Assembly (NCBI GenBank): GCA_031283785.1 | Contig: JAITBC010000026.1 | Location: forward strand, 1 to 13,541 | Source: Tannerella sp. | Lineage (GTDB): Bacteria > Bacteroidota > Bacteroidia > Bacteroidales > Tannerellaceae | Reading direction: 5' to 3' | Length of the DNA stretch: 13,541 nucleotides | In this document: positions 1 through 7,300 of the stretch, in pieces | Position numbering within the stretch: the stretch's first letter is position 1 | Layout: the number at the start of each line of letters is the position of its first letter | Notes under the pieces: model-generated | The model's input: only the letters and a program-made list of their open reading frames with translations | Told to the model about the DNA's origin: nothing | Database searches by the model: none | Program-made: the position numbers and the translations under genes

Positions 1-267
1 ACTTTTGGCCGGCGCACAATCCATTCCCAAATAATTCAACTTGCCGCCCAATGCACGCATCCCGTCGCATACTTCTCCCATCGAATCACACCGCGAAAAT
101 ATCCCGAACAGCATGCTTATCAGCTCATCCCATGAACTGAATGACTTGTAATACCTGTCGCTTCCCTTCTTTTGCACCGGCACAGCAAATTCATCCCGGG
201 GAATCATTTGGATGATTTGTTTGAATATCGGCTGACCGACTAAATGTTTTTGACTATCTTTGCCCAT
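1..267 (-). CDS. IS4-family transposase, N-terminal fragment (DUF4372-like), cut by window edge
   Basis: The 89 codons read from an ATG at 265-267 down to base 1 and remain open at the edge. The protein starts MGKDSQKHLVGQPIFKQ and continues with IPRDEF, SDRYYKSFSSWDELISMLFG, a segment around CDSMGEVCDGM and GGKLNYLGMD. This is the pattern of the DUF4372 domain that precedes the DDE transposase domain in many Bacteroidota IS4-family elements; it is thought to bind the element ends. The catalytic DDE domain would lie to the left of the window, so intactness cannot be judged. The gene is not in the supplied long reading frames because it is truncated, but the family likeness is strong. It is unrelated in function to its neighbours, and a hairpin lies directly before the start codon. 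Confidence 0.85.
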   Translation of the reverse strand, partial: MGKDSQKHLVGQPIFKQIIQMIPRDEFAVPVQKKGSDRYYKSFSSWDELISMLFGIFSRCDSMGEVCDGMRALGGKLNYLGMDCAPAKS

Positions 268-309
268 AAATTGTGATTTTTATTGTGTGCAACAACAAAA
301 TTACAATTT
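268..309 (-). promoter_or_regulatory. Hairpin directly upstream of the transposase start codon
   Basis: Bases 268-280 and 297-309 are inverted repeats matching at 12 of 13 positions, with a 16-base loop. The proximal arm touches the transposase ATG at 265-267. In an mRNA reading through from outside the element the start codon would sit at the foot of this stem. Several IS families limit transposase expression from external promoters in this way; here that role is inferred from position only. Confidence 0.4.
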
Positions 310-395
310 TTAGGGCGACCTGCAAGGGTAGCCCTTTTTATCAATGAATTTTTAGTTGGTCAGTAGTGAAAGATAATACATTTTTTCGATCACAT

Positions 396-412
396 ATAAT
401 AAAACGTATTAT
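396..412 (-). terminator. Weak AT-only hairpin downstream of the DUF4252 gene
   Basis: ATAATA (396-401) and TATTAT (407-412) form a 6-bp stem with a 5-base loop, about 50 bases beyond the DUF4252 stop codon in its direction of transcription. It has no GC pairs and no clean T-run, so a terminator role is only a possibility. The rest of 310-459 shows nothing I can assign. Confidence 0.15.
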
Positions 413-459
413 TTATTTGTGGATAATTACAAATTTGCGATATGTGCGTTATGGCCTTA

Positions 460-990
460 TTATTCATGGAATCCGCCGAAAATGCGGCCTCCTCCTATTT
501 TTCCATTGTCCGACAGGATTTTTTCCAGGTCTTCCTTTCCGAACCGTCCGTTGATGCAGACTAATTCCGCCGAATCTTTTTGGATACACCGTATGATAAA
601 TCCGATGATGTCATCGCCTTGAAGTTTGCAGAATATCTGATTTTTCTGGTCTGCGTTTTCCATTTCCATGAATTGTTCATAACCGCCTGATTCGCAAAAT
701 CCGGCAAATTCCTGTTCGAATACTTCCGCATTTTTTTTGTGCTGCGGGTCATCCATAATAAGTATCTGGATGTTATCTATCTTTGAGAGGATCGAGACAT
801 CGTCCTTCGGATCGCTGGCATTCGCTATTGAGATGATTAGTTTTATAGCTGTTTTATTCAGTGTCACGACTGTAAATCCTTCTTTTTGGGCATACTGTTT
901 CACAAAACGGCGGGAATCCGTTGTCCGGGCATGCACGCTTCCTGTCAGAAGGATTCCGATGCTGCATGCGATTACTAATAATTTTTCCAT
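460..990 (-). CDS. Secreted DUF4252 family protein
   Basis: The 176-residue protein begins with a clear signal peptide (MEKLLVIACSIGILLTGSVHA, probable cleavage after A21), so the mature protein is about 155 residues and periplasmic or envelope-associated. The body has the feel of DUF4252, a Bacteroidota family of roughly 150-200 residues: a basic start (RRFVKQYAQKEGFTVVTLNK), a segment SILSKIDNIQILIMDD, then a second alpha/beta half with a hydrophobic IIGFIIRCIQKDSAELVCING strand pair and a Gly-rich C terminus (GKIGGGRIFGGF). No catalytic motif is visible and the family has no established function that I know of. DUF4252 genes are often found beside sigma-factor genes, which is not the case here. 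It lies 122 bases downstream of the TonB-dependent receptor on the same strand, with no convincing terminator between them, so co-transcription is plausible. No Shine-Dalgarno is visible; the leader is A/T rich, as usual in this phylum. Confidence 0.75.
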   Translation of the reverse strand: MEKLLVIACSIGILLTGSVHARTTDSRRFVKQYAQKEGFTVVTLNKTAIKLIISIANASDPKDDVSILSKIDNIQILIMDDPQHKKNAEVFEQEFAGFCESGGYEQFMEMENADQKNQIFCKLQGDDIIGFIIRCIQKDSAELVCINGRFGKEDLEKILSDNGKIGGGRIFGGFHE

Positions 991-1030
991 GTTGATGATG
1001 TTTTAATTAATGATTTTGTATTTTTTTTGT

Positions 1031-1080
1031 CCACGAAACTTTAGTTCGGCGGAGCCAATTTCACGAATTTCCACGAATTT
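1031..1080. repeat. Short tandem 10-base units (yCACGAAttt)
   Basis: Two adjacent 10-base units, TCACGAATTT (1061-1070) and CCACGAATTT (1071-1080), are preceded in the same 10-base register by a partial unit CCACGAAACT (1031-1040). A related pair in the opposite orientation occurs at 3811-3828, on the other side of the receptor gene. The unit resembles small intergenic repeats of Bacteroidales genomes, which is from memory and not tested. Confidence 0.45.
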
Positions 1081-1112
1081 TTGTGTGTTAACCGATGTAA
1101 CTGGCGGACGGT

Positions 1113-3527
1113 TTATTCCTTTGCGCGTCCGGCTTCTTCCTCGATGCCGGAAGTGCGGCGGCGGGAAGCCTTGACGGTCTTTGAGCCGAAACTGTAGCGC
1201 AGGCTCAACGCTACGGAGCGGCTGTCACGTTTGCTTACAAGCTGATAGTTGACCTTTTCATATTTTACCGCGATTTTTTCGGTCATGGTGTACAGAAGAT
1301 CATTTACATTCAGTGAAATTATCATTTTATCGTTCAGCAGTGATTTCCGTATGCCTGCCGACAGATTGCCCATCGGTTCCATTATGAAGTATCCCTGCTT
1401 TTGCCTGGAGACATAAAATCCGTTGATTTCGGCAGAGAAGCCTTTCTTCATCGTGAGGGCATTGTTTATGGAAATGTTGTATACCGCTCCGTTGTTTGTA
1501 TATGTGCCGGAGGCTTCACCGGAACGGTTGGTCGCATAAGCGCCTTCGAGCATCAGGTTTACATTCCACCATCTGAACGGAGATATGCGGTAGTTTGCCA
1601 TCCCGGAAAAACTCTGTCGCATTCCGAAGTTGACGGGGATCATCCCGTAGCGCACGTCATTGTCGTTTACTATCGGCGCAGTAATAATCAAATCCGTGAT
1701 ATGATTGTAGGCCAGTCGCGCCATCAGGTTTTTACGGGAAAAAGACAACTGAATATTGTGTATGTATGAAGGCGTCAGATTCGGATTGCCGGACGTATAG
1801 GAATAGGCGTCCGTTTTGATTTCGAACGGATTCAGATGGCTGTAGGATGGACGCATCAGGCGGCGGCTGTACGACAGTCCTGCGGTATAGCTTCCCGGAT
1901 TGTAATTGACAAACAGTGTAGGAAAGATATTGAAGTACGACGAGTCACGGACTGTACCGGTAGTACGCTGCTCGCCTTTGGAAACAGTGTATTCGCTGCG
2001 CACTCCGGCCTGTGTGCTCCATTTTCCCCATGAATGGCTCAGATTCACGTAAGCCGCATGAATCTGCTCGGTGTATATGAAATGATTGGTCTGATTCCGG
2101 TCAGTCTCCCAGTTGCCGCTGACGTATTCTTCATATAGAAGGTCGTTGTCCGTTTTTGAACTGCTCGACTTGAAGCCGGTTTCCAGTTTGGATTTTTCTC
2201 CCAGCGGGTGCGTGTAGTCCGTTTTCACGGAATAAATATCTATGGACTGCGGATTGGCGTGTCGTAACTGTTCGTCTTTCGCAAGTTTGCCGTCCGTGTC
2301 GTAGTAGCTGTTTGTGAGTTGCTGGGAAGGATGACTGTTAAACCGGGCGTAGTCCGCATCCACGTTCAGTTGCTGTCCGGATTTGGCAAAGGTCTGCTGG
2401 AAGTTGACATTTGCCTGTTTCCCGTTCAGTTCTTCCACCCACAGGTTGTCGATAGCTGTGTGGTCGATTTCTTCGAACGCCGGCGTGATTTGCGTTTCGC
2501 CGGTTACCCGGATCTTTTCTTTTCCCGCGTCATGGCCGTTCAGGAGGATGCCCAGTGTGCTTTTGGGGGAGAGAAAGAAGTCTGCTCCCAACCGGTATTG
2601 ATGGCGAATACCGGCCGTACGGTTTTTCCCGGATGTATGCTGGTCGAACGTAACCTCGCCGTCCGGCGTTACTATGGTATTTACCTGCCGGATGTACTGC
2701 CAGTCCTGAGTACGGTTGACGCTGTAGTTGCCGAACAGGTTCATGGCGCTGTTGCGGTAGTTGAGTTGCATACCGGCATTTTCCCTGTTCATCTTGCCCT
2801 GAGTGCCCTGAGTGGCGCCGGCATTTACGGAGCCGTTAATACCGTATTGGAGTCCCTTCTTGGTTCGGATATTGATGATGCCTCCTATTCCGGCGGCGTC
2901 GTAACGTGAAGACGGATTGGTGATTACTTCGATGCGGTCGATTGTCTCCCCCTGCGTAGAACTGAGCAGGACATTCAGTTGATCGCCCTTAAGGCGGGAC
3001 GGGCGTCCGTCTATCCAAATCTCTACCGAATTACCCATCACGGTAATGGAGCCGTTGGGACGTACCAGCACGCCCGGCGTGTTCCGCAGCACATCCAGCG
3101 CATTGCGTCCGGCGGTCATGATGTGGCTGCCGACGTTCACTACGTAACGGTCGATGCGCTGTTCCACGAACGGTCTGCCTGCCGTCACCACTACCTCGTT
3201 CAGCCTGTTGGCGCTTTCGTTCAGCAATATCTCGCCCAAGTCGCTTTGCTGCGGCACGCCGGCGTTGCGATACGCCGTTTCATAGCCGATGAAGGAAATC
3301 CGTACCAGATAGTCTCCCGGCTTGACGTTTTCCATTTTAAACTGTCCGTCCTCGCCGGTCGTCACACCCGTTACGATACTCGAATCCGCCGCCGTCATCA
3401 GCGCCACGGTTGCGTAAGCGACAGCACTGCTGTCGGACTGATTTTTCACTGTGCCCGATAACGAATGTTGGGCGTACAGATTCCCTGCAAGCAGGCACAA
3501 ACTCAATAATTTTACTGTTCGTTTCAT
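1113..3527 (-). CDS. TonB-dependent outer-membrane receptor (CarboxypepD_reg-like / plug / OMP beta-barrel family)
   Basis: The 804-residue protein has a signal peptide (residues 1-19, cleavage before Q20). Residues 20-105 form a carboxypeptidase-regulatory-like beta-sandwich (SGTVKN, GEDGQFKMENVKPGDYLVRISFIGYE). LNEVVVTAGR at 109-118 leads into a plug domain (about 118-225: NALDVLRNTPGVLV, VEIWIDGRPSRL, IDRIEVITNPSSRYDAAGIGGIINI). A beta-barrel follows to about 780, and the protein ends in a charged tail (RRRTSGIEEEAGRAKE). This layout fits the Bacteroidota family with the 'outer membrane protein beta-barrel' domain (OMP_b-brl_3 type). It is distinct from SusC, having no SusD partner and a smaller barrel. 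Such proteins take up an unknown substrate, peptide or metal chelate using TonB-ExbBD energy. The DUF4252 gene follows on the same strand. The ATG at 3525-3527 is well placed for the signal peptide. The substrate cannot be told from sequence. Confidence 0.88.
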   Translation of the reverse strand: MKRTVKLLSLCLLAGNLYAQHSLSGTVKNQSDSSAVAYATVALMTAADSSIVTGVTTGEDGQFKMENVKPGDYLVRISFIGYETAYRNAGVPQQSDLGEILLNESANRLNEVVVTAGRPFVEQRIDRYVVNVGSHIMTAGRNALDVLRNTPGVLVRPNGSITVMGNSVEIWIDGRPSRLKGDQLNVLLSSTQGETIDRIEVITNPSSRYDAAGIGGIINIRTKKGLQYGINGSVNAGATQGTQGKMNRENAGMQLNYRNSAMNLFGNYSVNRTQDWQYIRQVNTIVTPDGEVTFDQHTSGKNRTAGIRHQYRLGADFFLSPKSTLGILLNGHDAGKEKIRVTGETQITPAFEEIDHTAIDNLWVEELNGKQANVNFQQTFAKSGQQLNVDADYARFNSHPSQQLTNSYYDTDGKLAKDEQLRHANPQSIDIYSVKTDYTHPLGEKSKLETGFKSSSSKTDNDLLYEEYVSGNWETDRNQTNHFIYTEQIHAAYVNLSHSWGKWSTQAGVRSEYTVSKGEQRTTGTVRDSSYFNIFPTLFVNYNPGSYTAGLSYSRRLMRPSYSHLNPFEIKTDAYSYTSGNPNLTPSYIHNIQLSFSRKNLMARLAYNHITDLIITAPIVNDNDVRYGMIPVNFGMRQSFSGMANYRISPFRWWNVNLMLEGAYATNRSGEASGTYTNNGAVYNISINNALTMKKGFSAEINGFYVSRQKQGYFIMEPMGNLSAGIRKSLLNDKMIISLNVNDLLYTMTEKIAVKYEKVNYQLVSKRDSRSVALSLRYSFGSKTVKASRRRTSGIEEEAGRAKE

Positions 3528-3691
3528 ATGATTTGGCGTTTAATTATTTAAAACAGGCGTATTCAACAAATCGTCATAAAAACAGGGGAAATCTTACAAA
3601 TAACAAAGTGTTGGGTAATTTATTTTATATCAGCGCTTTGCTCTTTTTTCAGATAACTCTTATGTGCGGATTTAATGATTAATAAAATGTA

Positions 3692-3713
3692 AAGCAATAA
3701 TTATTCATTGCTT
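3692..3713. repeat. Inverted repeat in the receptor gene's leader
   Basis: AAGCAAT (3692-3698) and ATTGCTT (3707-3713) form a perfect 7-bp stem with an 8-base loop. If the TAnnTTTG box at 3736-3743 is the receptor promoter, this hairpin would lie about 15-35 bases into the transcript. It could equally be an operator-like dyad; no regulator is known from the window. Confidence 0.35.
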
Positions 3714-3735
3714 AGATTCAAACATAAATCCGTTG

Positions 3736-3743
3736 CAAATGTA
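3736..3743 (-). promoter_or_regulatory. Candidate -7 box (TAnnTTTG) for the TonB-dependent receptor gene
   Basis: On the minus strand the bases read TACATTTG, a full match to the Bacteroidota sigma-ABfr -7 consensus TAnnTTTG. The expected -33 TTTG element is weak: a T-run (AAAA at 3761-3764 on the plus strand) lies about 17 bases upstream. Transcription from here would give a leader of about 200 bases before the ATG at 3527. No better match lies closer to the gene, but a chance match in AT-rich DNA cannot be excluded. Confidence 0.35.
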
Positions 3744-3810
3744 CATCATTAGAGTCTGGGAAAACCGGACTGTGCGAAAAAAAATATTTCCATTCGGGAT
3801 ATTTTTTCAA

Positions 3811-3828
3811 ATTCGTGTAATTCATGGA
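3811..3828. repeat. Inverted copy of the CACGAATTT-type repeat
   Basis: The bases ATTCGTGTAATTCATGGA are two imperfect 10-base units that, read on the minus strand, match the TCACGAATTT/CCACGAATTT units at 1061-1080. The two copies thus flank the receptor gene in opposite orientation. Confidence 0.4.
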
Positions 3829-3929
3829 TACCTGATACTCCACACTGTAATATTAACGGATTTCTACGAAGAAAGAATTTGCAGGATGGATTTTTGCAAA
3901 TAGGGGAGAGGGAGGAGGTGACCTTTTAT

Positions 3930-3980
3930 ATGCCGAACGTAAAAAATATCCGGCGGATAAGGTTTGCAAAATTACCATAA
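3930..3980 (+). CDS. Candidate 16-codon small ORF with a perfect Shine-Dalgarno
   Basis: AGGAGGTGA at 3913-3921 is a nine-base match to the 3' end of 16S rRNA and is followed by an ATG at 3930-3932, 11 bases after the GGAGG core. The ORF encodes MPNVKNIRRIRFAKLP, a basic peptide with no recognisable family, and stops at 3978-3980. The stop codon overlaps a tight hairpin (TACCAT 3973-3978, loop AAAC, ATGGTA 3983-3988). Bacteroidota genes seldom use Shine-Dalgarno sequences, and none of the other genes here shows one, which makes this site stand out. It might be a leader peptide for the susC operon, a free small protein, or a chance purine run. No conservation evidence is available, so confidence is low. 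Confidence 0.22.
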   Translation: MPNVKNIRRIRFAKLP

Positions 3981-4063
3981 ACATGGTATTGCATCAATTC
4001 CCAAGCCGCCGTACTTTTGCAGAAAAAAAACGATATGAGTTTACATAAGTTTATATATACATT

Positions 4064-4109
4064 CATATACGCACACGCACATATAATATATATGCTATGT
4101 ATGTGTATG
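4064..4109. other. Alternating pyrimidine-purine tract (possible Z-DNA or flexible DNA)
   Basis: Bases 4064-4085 alternate pyrimidine and purine without a break for 22 bases, including CGCACACGCACA. After a phase slip the alternation goes on at 4086-4095 and, after a second slip, at 4096-4109. Such tracts can adopt left-handed or easily melted DNA under supercoiling. It lies between two divergently transcribed genes, where negative supercoiling would build up. A function is not shown. Confidence 0.35.
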
Positions 4110-4246
4110 ATGTGTAACTGCAGGGATCGGACGGCACATAGTTTTTGTACATAAAAAACAAGTGGAAGAAAATAATGTGCAAAAGCTGTCCGGAACAAAA
4201 AATCGGGCAGTTTTTTTATTGTGAGGAAAATAAAATATAAATTTTT

Positions 4247-4254
4247 AATATTTG
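4247..4254 (+). promoter_or_regulatory. Candidate -7 box for the susC operon
   Basis: AATATTTG at 4247-4254 matches TAnnTTTG at five of the six specified positions and sits about 66 bases before the susC ATG. The nearest -33-like element (ATTG at 4218-4221) is spaced about 25 bases away, longer than usual. Other near matches are AAGGTTTG at about 3958-3965 and TAGTTTTTG at about 4139-4147. The assignment is weak. Confidence 0.22.
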
Positions 4255-4257
4255 GAA

Positions 4258-4301
4258 AAGCGCCCTCCGCACCGCTCTGCAGCAAGGATAAGAGGACGCT
4301 T
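4258..4301 (+). promoter_or_regulatory. GC-rich hairpin in the susC 5' leader
   Basis: AAGCG (4258-4262) pairs with CGCTT (4297-4301), and after one C-A mismatch CCTC (4264-4267) pairs with GAGG (4292-4295), giving nine pairs. The enclosed loop carries a second small stem, GCT (4274-4276) with AGC (4281-4283). The element ends 19 bases before the susC ATG. It is the only GC-rich block in an AT-rich leader. A post-transcriptional role in SusCD expression is an inference from position and structure. Confidence 0.3.
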
Positions 4302-4320
4302 GATTTTAACAGGTAAAATT

Positions 4321-7300
4321 ATGACAAAAGTAGTGTGTTTTTTGTTTGTAGCGGTTATTTTCTTTCCGTTTTCCGTTTTTGCACAGGAAAGCGATGTGAA
4401 AATAAACGGACGGATTCTTGACGAGATAGCACAGGAACCGATTGTTGGAGCCGGTATTTCACTTGCCGGCTCAAAAGGAGTGGGAACGGTCAGCGACATT
4501 GATGGAAACTTTTCCCTCAGCGTCAAATCGCTTCCGGTCACTATATTCATTGACTATATAGGTTACCGCCGGCAGGAGATTGATGTGTACGACGCTTCGG
4601 CGCCGTTGCTTATCAAGTTGAGTGAAAACCGGAATTTGCTTGACGAAGTGGTCGTTACCGGCTATACCTCCCAGCGGCGCAAGGCCATCACGGGCGCCAT
4701 TACCACCGTCAGTTTCGACGAAGATATGGCGCATCTGCCCGACCCCGACCTCTCGCGACTTCTTCAAGGTAAGGCCGCGGGCGTACAGGTGCTCTCCACC
4801 AGCGGTCAGCCGGGTGGGGGCGTCCGTTTTCTGGTACGCGGCAGTAACTCGATCAATGGAAGCGTAGAGCCGCTTTACGTGATTGACGGAGTGTTTATCA
4901 ACAGCGCCGTACCTTTCCAGAGCGGCGGCGGGAACAACCTGCTGTCAAGCGCCCTGGCAGATCTCAATCCGGCCGACATTGAGAACATCTCCATCCTGAA
5001 GGACGCCAATGCCACGGCCATTTACGGCTCCCAAGGCGCCAACGGGGTGGTGGTCATTACCACCAAACGCGGGCGACTGAACACACCCTCGCGTGTTAAC
5101 GTTACCGTTTCGCACGGTTGGTCGGACTCGCCGAAGCGCTTTGATTACGCCTCCGGCCCTGAAACGGCCATGCTTTTCAATGAGGCGTATGCCAATACCG
5201 AACAGGATTCTCCGGGAACTGCCGCCGCCGCGGGGCTGGCTCTGATTCCCAATCCCGAATCATTACCTACCTATGATCGCATCAGCGATCTTTTTCGTGT
5301 AGCTCATTCATCGGACTATCAGGTGTCCGTGCAGGGCGGTAATGCAGCGGCTACGCACTACATCGGCTTTGGATACACCAATCAGCAGGCAATAGTGCGC
5401 CCTTCGTACTTTACCCGCTTTTCGGGGCGAGTCAATTACGATCTCAATATTACCAGCCGCCTTAAAACAGGCGTCAGCCTCAACCTGGCGCGCACCTATC
5501 GCAACCTGAGCGCCAGCGACAATAATCCGGGCATGGGCGTCATTACTTCGGCGATATTCCCGCGTTCTTACCTGCCCATTTACAACGATAACGGCACCTA
5601 TGCACGCTGGGGTGCTTTCAACAACCACAAAGCCCTGATAGAGCATCTCGACAACAATGCGGTGACATGGCGCACGATCGGGAGTCTTTACGGCGAGTAT
5701 ACATTCACACCCGAACTGAAATTCCGCAGCGCCTGGAGTCTCGACTTCAGTAACAACGACTTGCGCAACTACGTCAACAGCCTTATCGGGATGGGCAGCG
5801 CTGCCAGCGGGTCGTCGACGATGAGTAACTCGAGTACGGTAATTTACACCGCCGAGCAATTGCTCACTTACGTGAAGACGTTTAACAATATTCATTCGGT
5901 GAATGTCCTGGCCGGCAATACGGTGAAGGCGCAGCAAACACACAGCGTCGGTTCGACGGGACGCACTTACGCTACCGACGTGATACCCGAAGTGACGGCA
6001 GCCGCCGTCACAAGCGGCAGCAGCAGCAATGCGGAAAGCCGCTTAGTGTCGTTTTTCACAAAAGCGGGTTATACCTTTCTGGGTAAATATACGCTGGAAG
6101 GCAGTTTCCGTGCCGACGGTTCTTCTCGCTTCGGGAAAAGCAATCGCTGGGGTTACTTCCCTGCCGGCGGCGTGACGTGGAATGCGGGCGAAGAATCATT
6201 CGTCAAAAACTTCAGATGGTTTGACGCCCTGAAGTTTCGTGGAAGTTTCGGCTATTCGGGCAATCAGAACGGAATAGGAAATTATGATGCACTCGGAGTA
6301 TGGAATGCCAATGCTACTTACCTTGACATGCCGGGTACTTATCCCGCAAGACTTGCCAATCCCGACCTCACGTGGGAAACCACCCGCCAAACGGATTTTG
6401 GCGTGGAACTGTCCATTTTTCGTAACCGGCTGAATTTTAATTTCGACGTGTATAATAAATATACCTACGACATGTTACTGGACGTGCCGGTACCGTCGCG
6501 TTCGGGATTCAGTTCATATACGCAGAATTTCGGAGAAATGAGCAACAAGGGCGTAGAGATTTCGCTGCAATCGGTGAACATCGACACGAAAAAGTTCCGT
6601 TGGACCAGCGATTTCAATATTTCCTTCAACAAAAATGTAATAGAGCGCATACCGCAGGAAATCACGTTGGGCAACTCCGGACGAAACACCTCTATCCTGA
6701 AGCAGGGCTATGCGGTAAATTCTTTCTACCTGTTTAAGCAATTGTATGTTGATCCGCAAACCGGGAATGCCGTGTATGAAGATGTTGACGGCATTGACGG
6801 TCTAACCGACGACGACCGTCAGGTGGCAGGTAGCGCCTTGCCCGACTATACGGGAGGGTTGACTAACCGGTTTCACTACGGAAATTTCGACCTCAGCTTC
6901 TTCTTTTATTTTTCCGTGGGTAATAAAATTCTGAATATGAAAGATTATTTTTTGGTGCATGGCGGTTCCATATCGAGTATAGGCTTTATACCGCGTCAGT
7001 TGGAACGCTGGCAAAAACCGGGCGACATTACCGACATCCCGCGCATGACCGTCTATAACGGCGAACCGAATAAAAATAACAGTTCGGCCAATAATTATCG
7101 CGGTATCGTGAACGACCGCAGTACCCGTTATCTGGAAGACGCGTCGTATCTGCGCTTAAAAGACGTATCGTTTTCCTATACATTGCCTCGGAAACTGTCG
7201 GCGAGGATGCATTTGCAAAGCGCAAAGGCGACGCTCTCGGCAAGCAACCTTTTCACAGTGACGCCGTACAGCGGTCTCGACCCCGAAGTGAGCGCCGAGA

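Larger units (their letters stand above)
1..340 (-). mobile_element. End of an IS4-type insertion sequence (right boundary approximate)
   Basis: The transposase start and about 70 bases of leader are present, so the element's transposase-proximal end should lie shortly beyond base 310. The stretch 312-335 holds nested short inverted repeats (AGGGC at 312-316 with GCCCT at 331-335, and AAGGG at 324-328 with CCCTT at 332-336), which may belong to the terminal region. The other end and the target duplication are outside the window, so the boundary at 340 is a guess; it could lie anywhere between about 310 and 375. Confidence 0.5.
3528..4320. other. Divergent intergenic region between the receptor gene and susC
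   Basis: This 793-base stretch is AT rich and separates a minus-strand gene from a plus-strand operon, so it should carry both promoters. I see no conserved protein gene, tRNA or known riboswitch in it. What it does contain is listed separately: a TAnnTTTG box and a hairpin on the receptor side, an inverted copy of the CACGAATTT-type repeat, a mini-ORF with a perfect Shine-Dalgarno, an alternating purine-pyrimidine tract, and a GC-rich hairpin leader before susC. The palindrome TTTGCAAA occurs twice, at 3893-3900 and 3963-3970, exactly 70 bases apart. Confidence 0.7.

Noticed and set aside
366..622. Two overlapping small plus-strand open frames near the IS end
   Set aside because: They overlap the DUF4252 gene and each other in different frames and show no protein features.
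2319..2909. Plus-strand open frame of 196 codons inside the receptor gene
   Set aside because: It is antisense to the strongly supported receptor gene and shows no family likeness, signal peptide or sensible composition.
3632..3657. Possible terminator (AGCGCTTTGCT followed by a T-run)
   Set aside because: The stem is only three pairs long and it is not downstream of any plus-strand gene.
3926..4285. Minus-strand open frame of 119 codons in the intergenic region
   Set aside because: Low-complexity, Phe/Ile/Tyr-rich translation of AT-rich DNA with no family likeness; it overlaps the susC leader.
4252..4320. N-terminal extension of SusC from a TTG start
   Set aside because: It would put 23 charged residues before the signal peptide, and the TTG lies within a promoter-like box; the ATG at 4321 is better.
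5308..5943. Minus-strand open frame of 211 codons inside susC
   Set aside because: Antisense shadow; the susC frame is continuous and conserved here.
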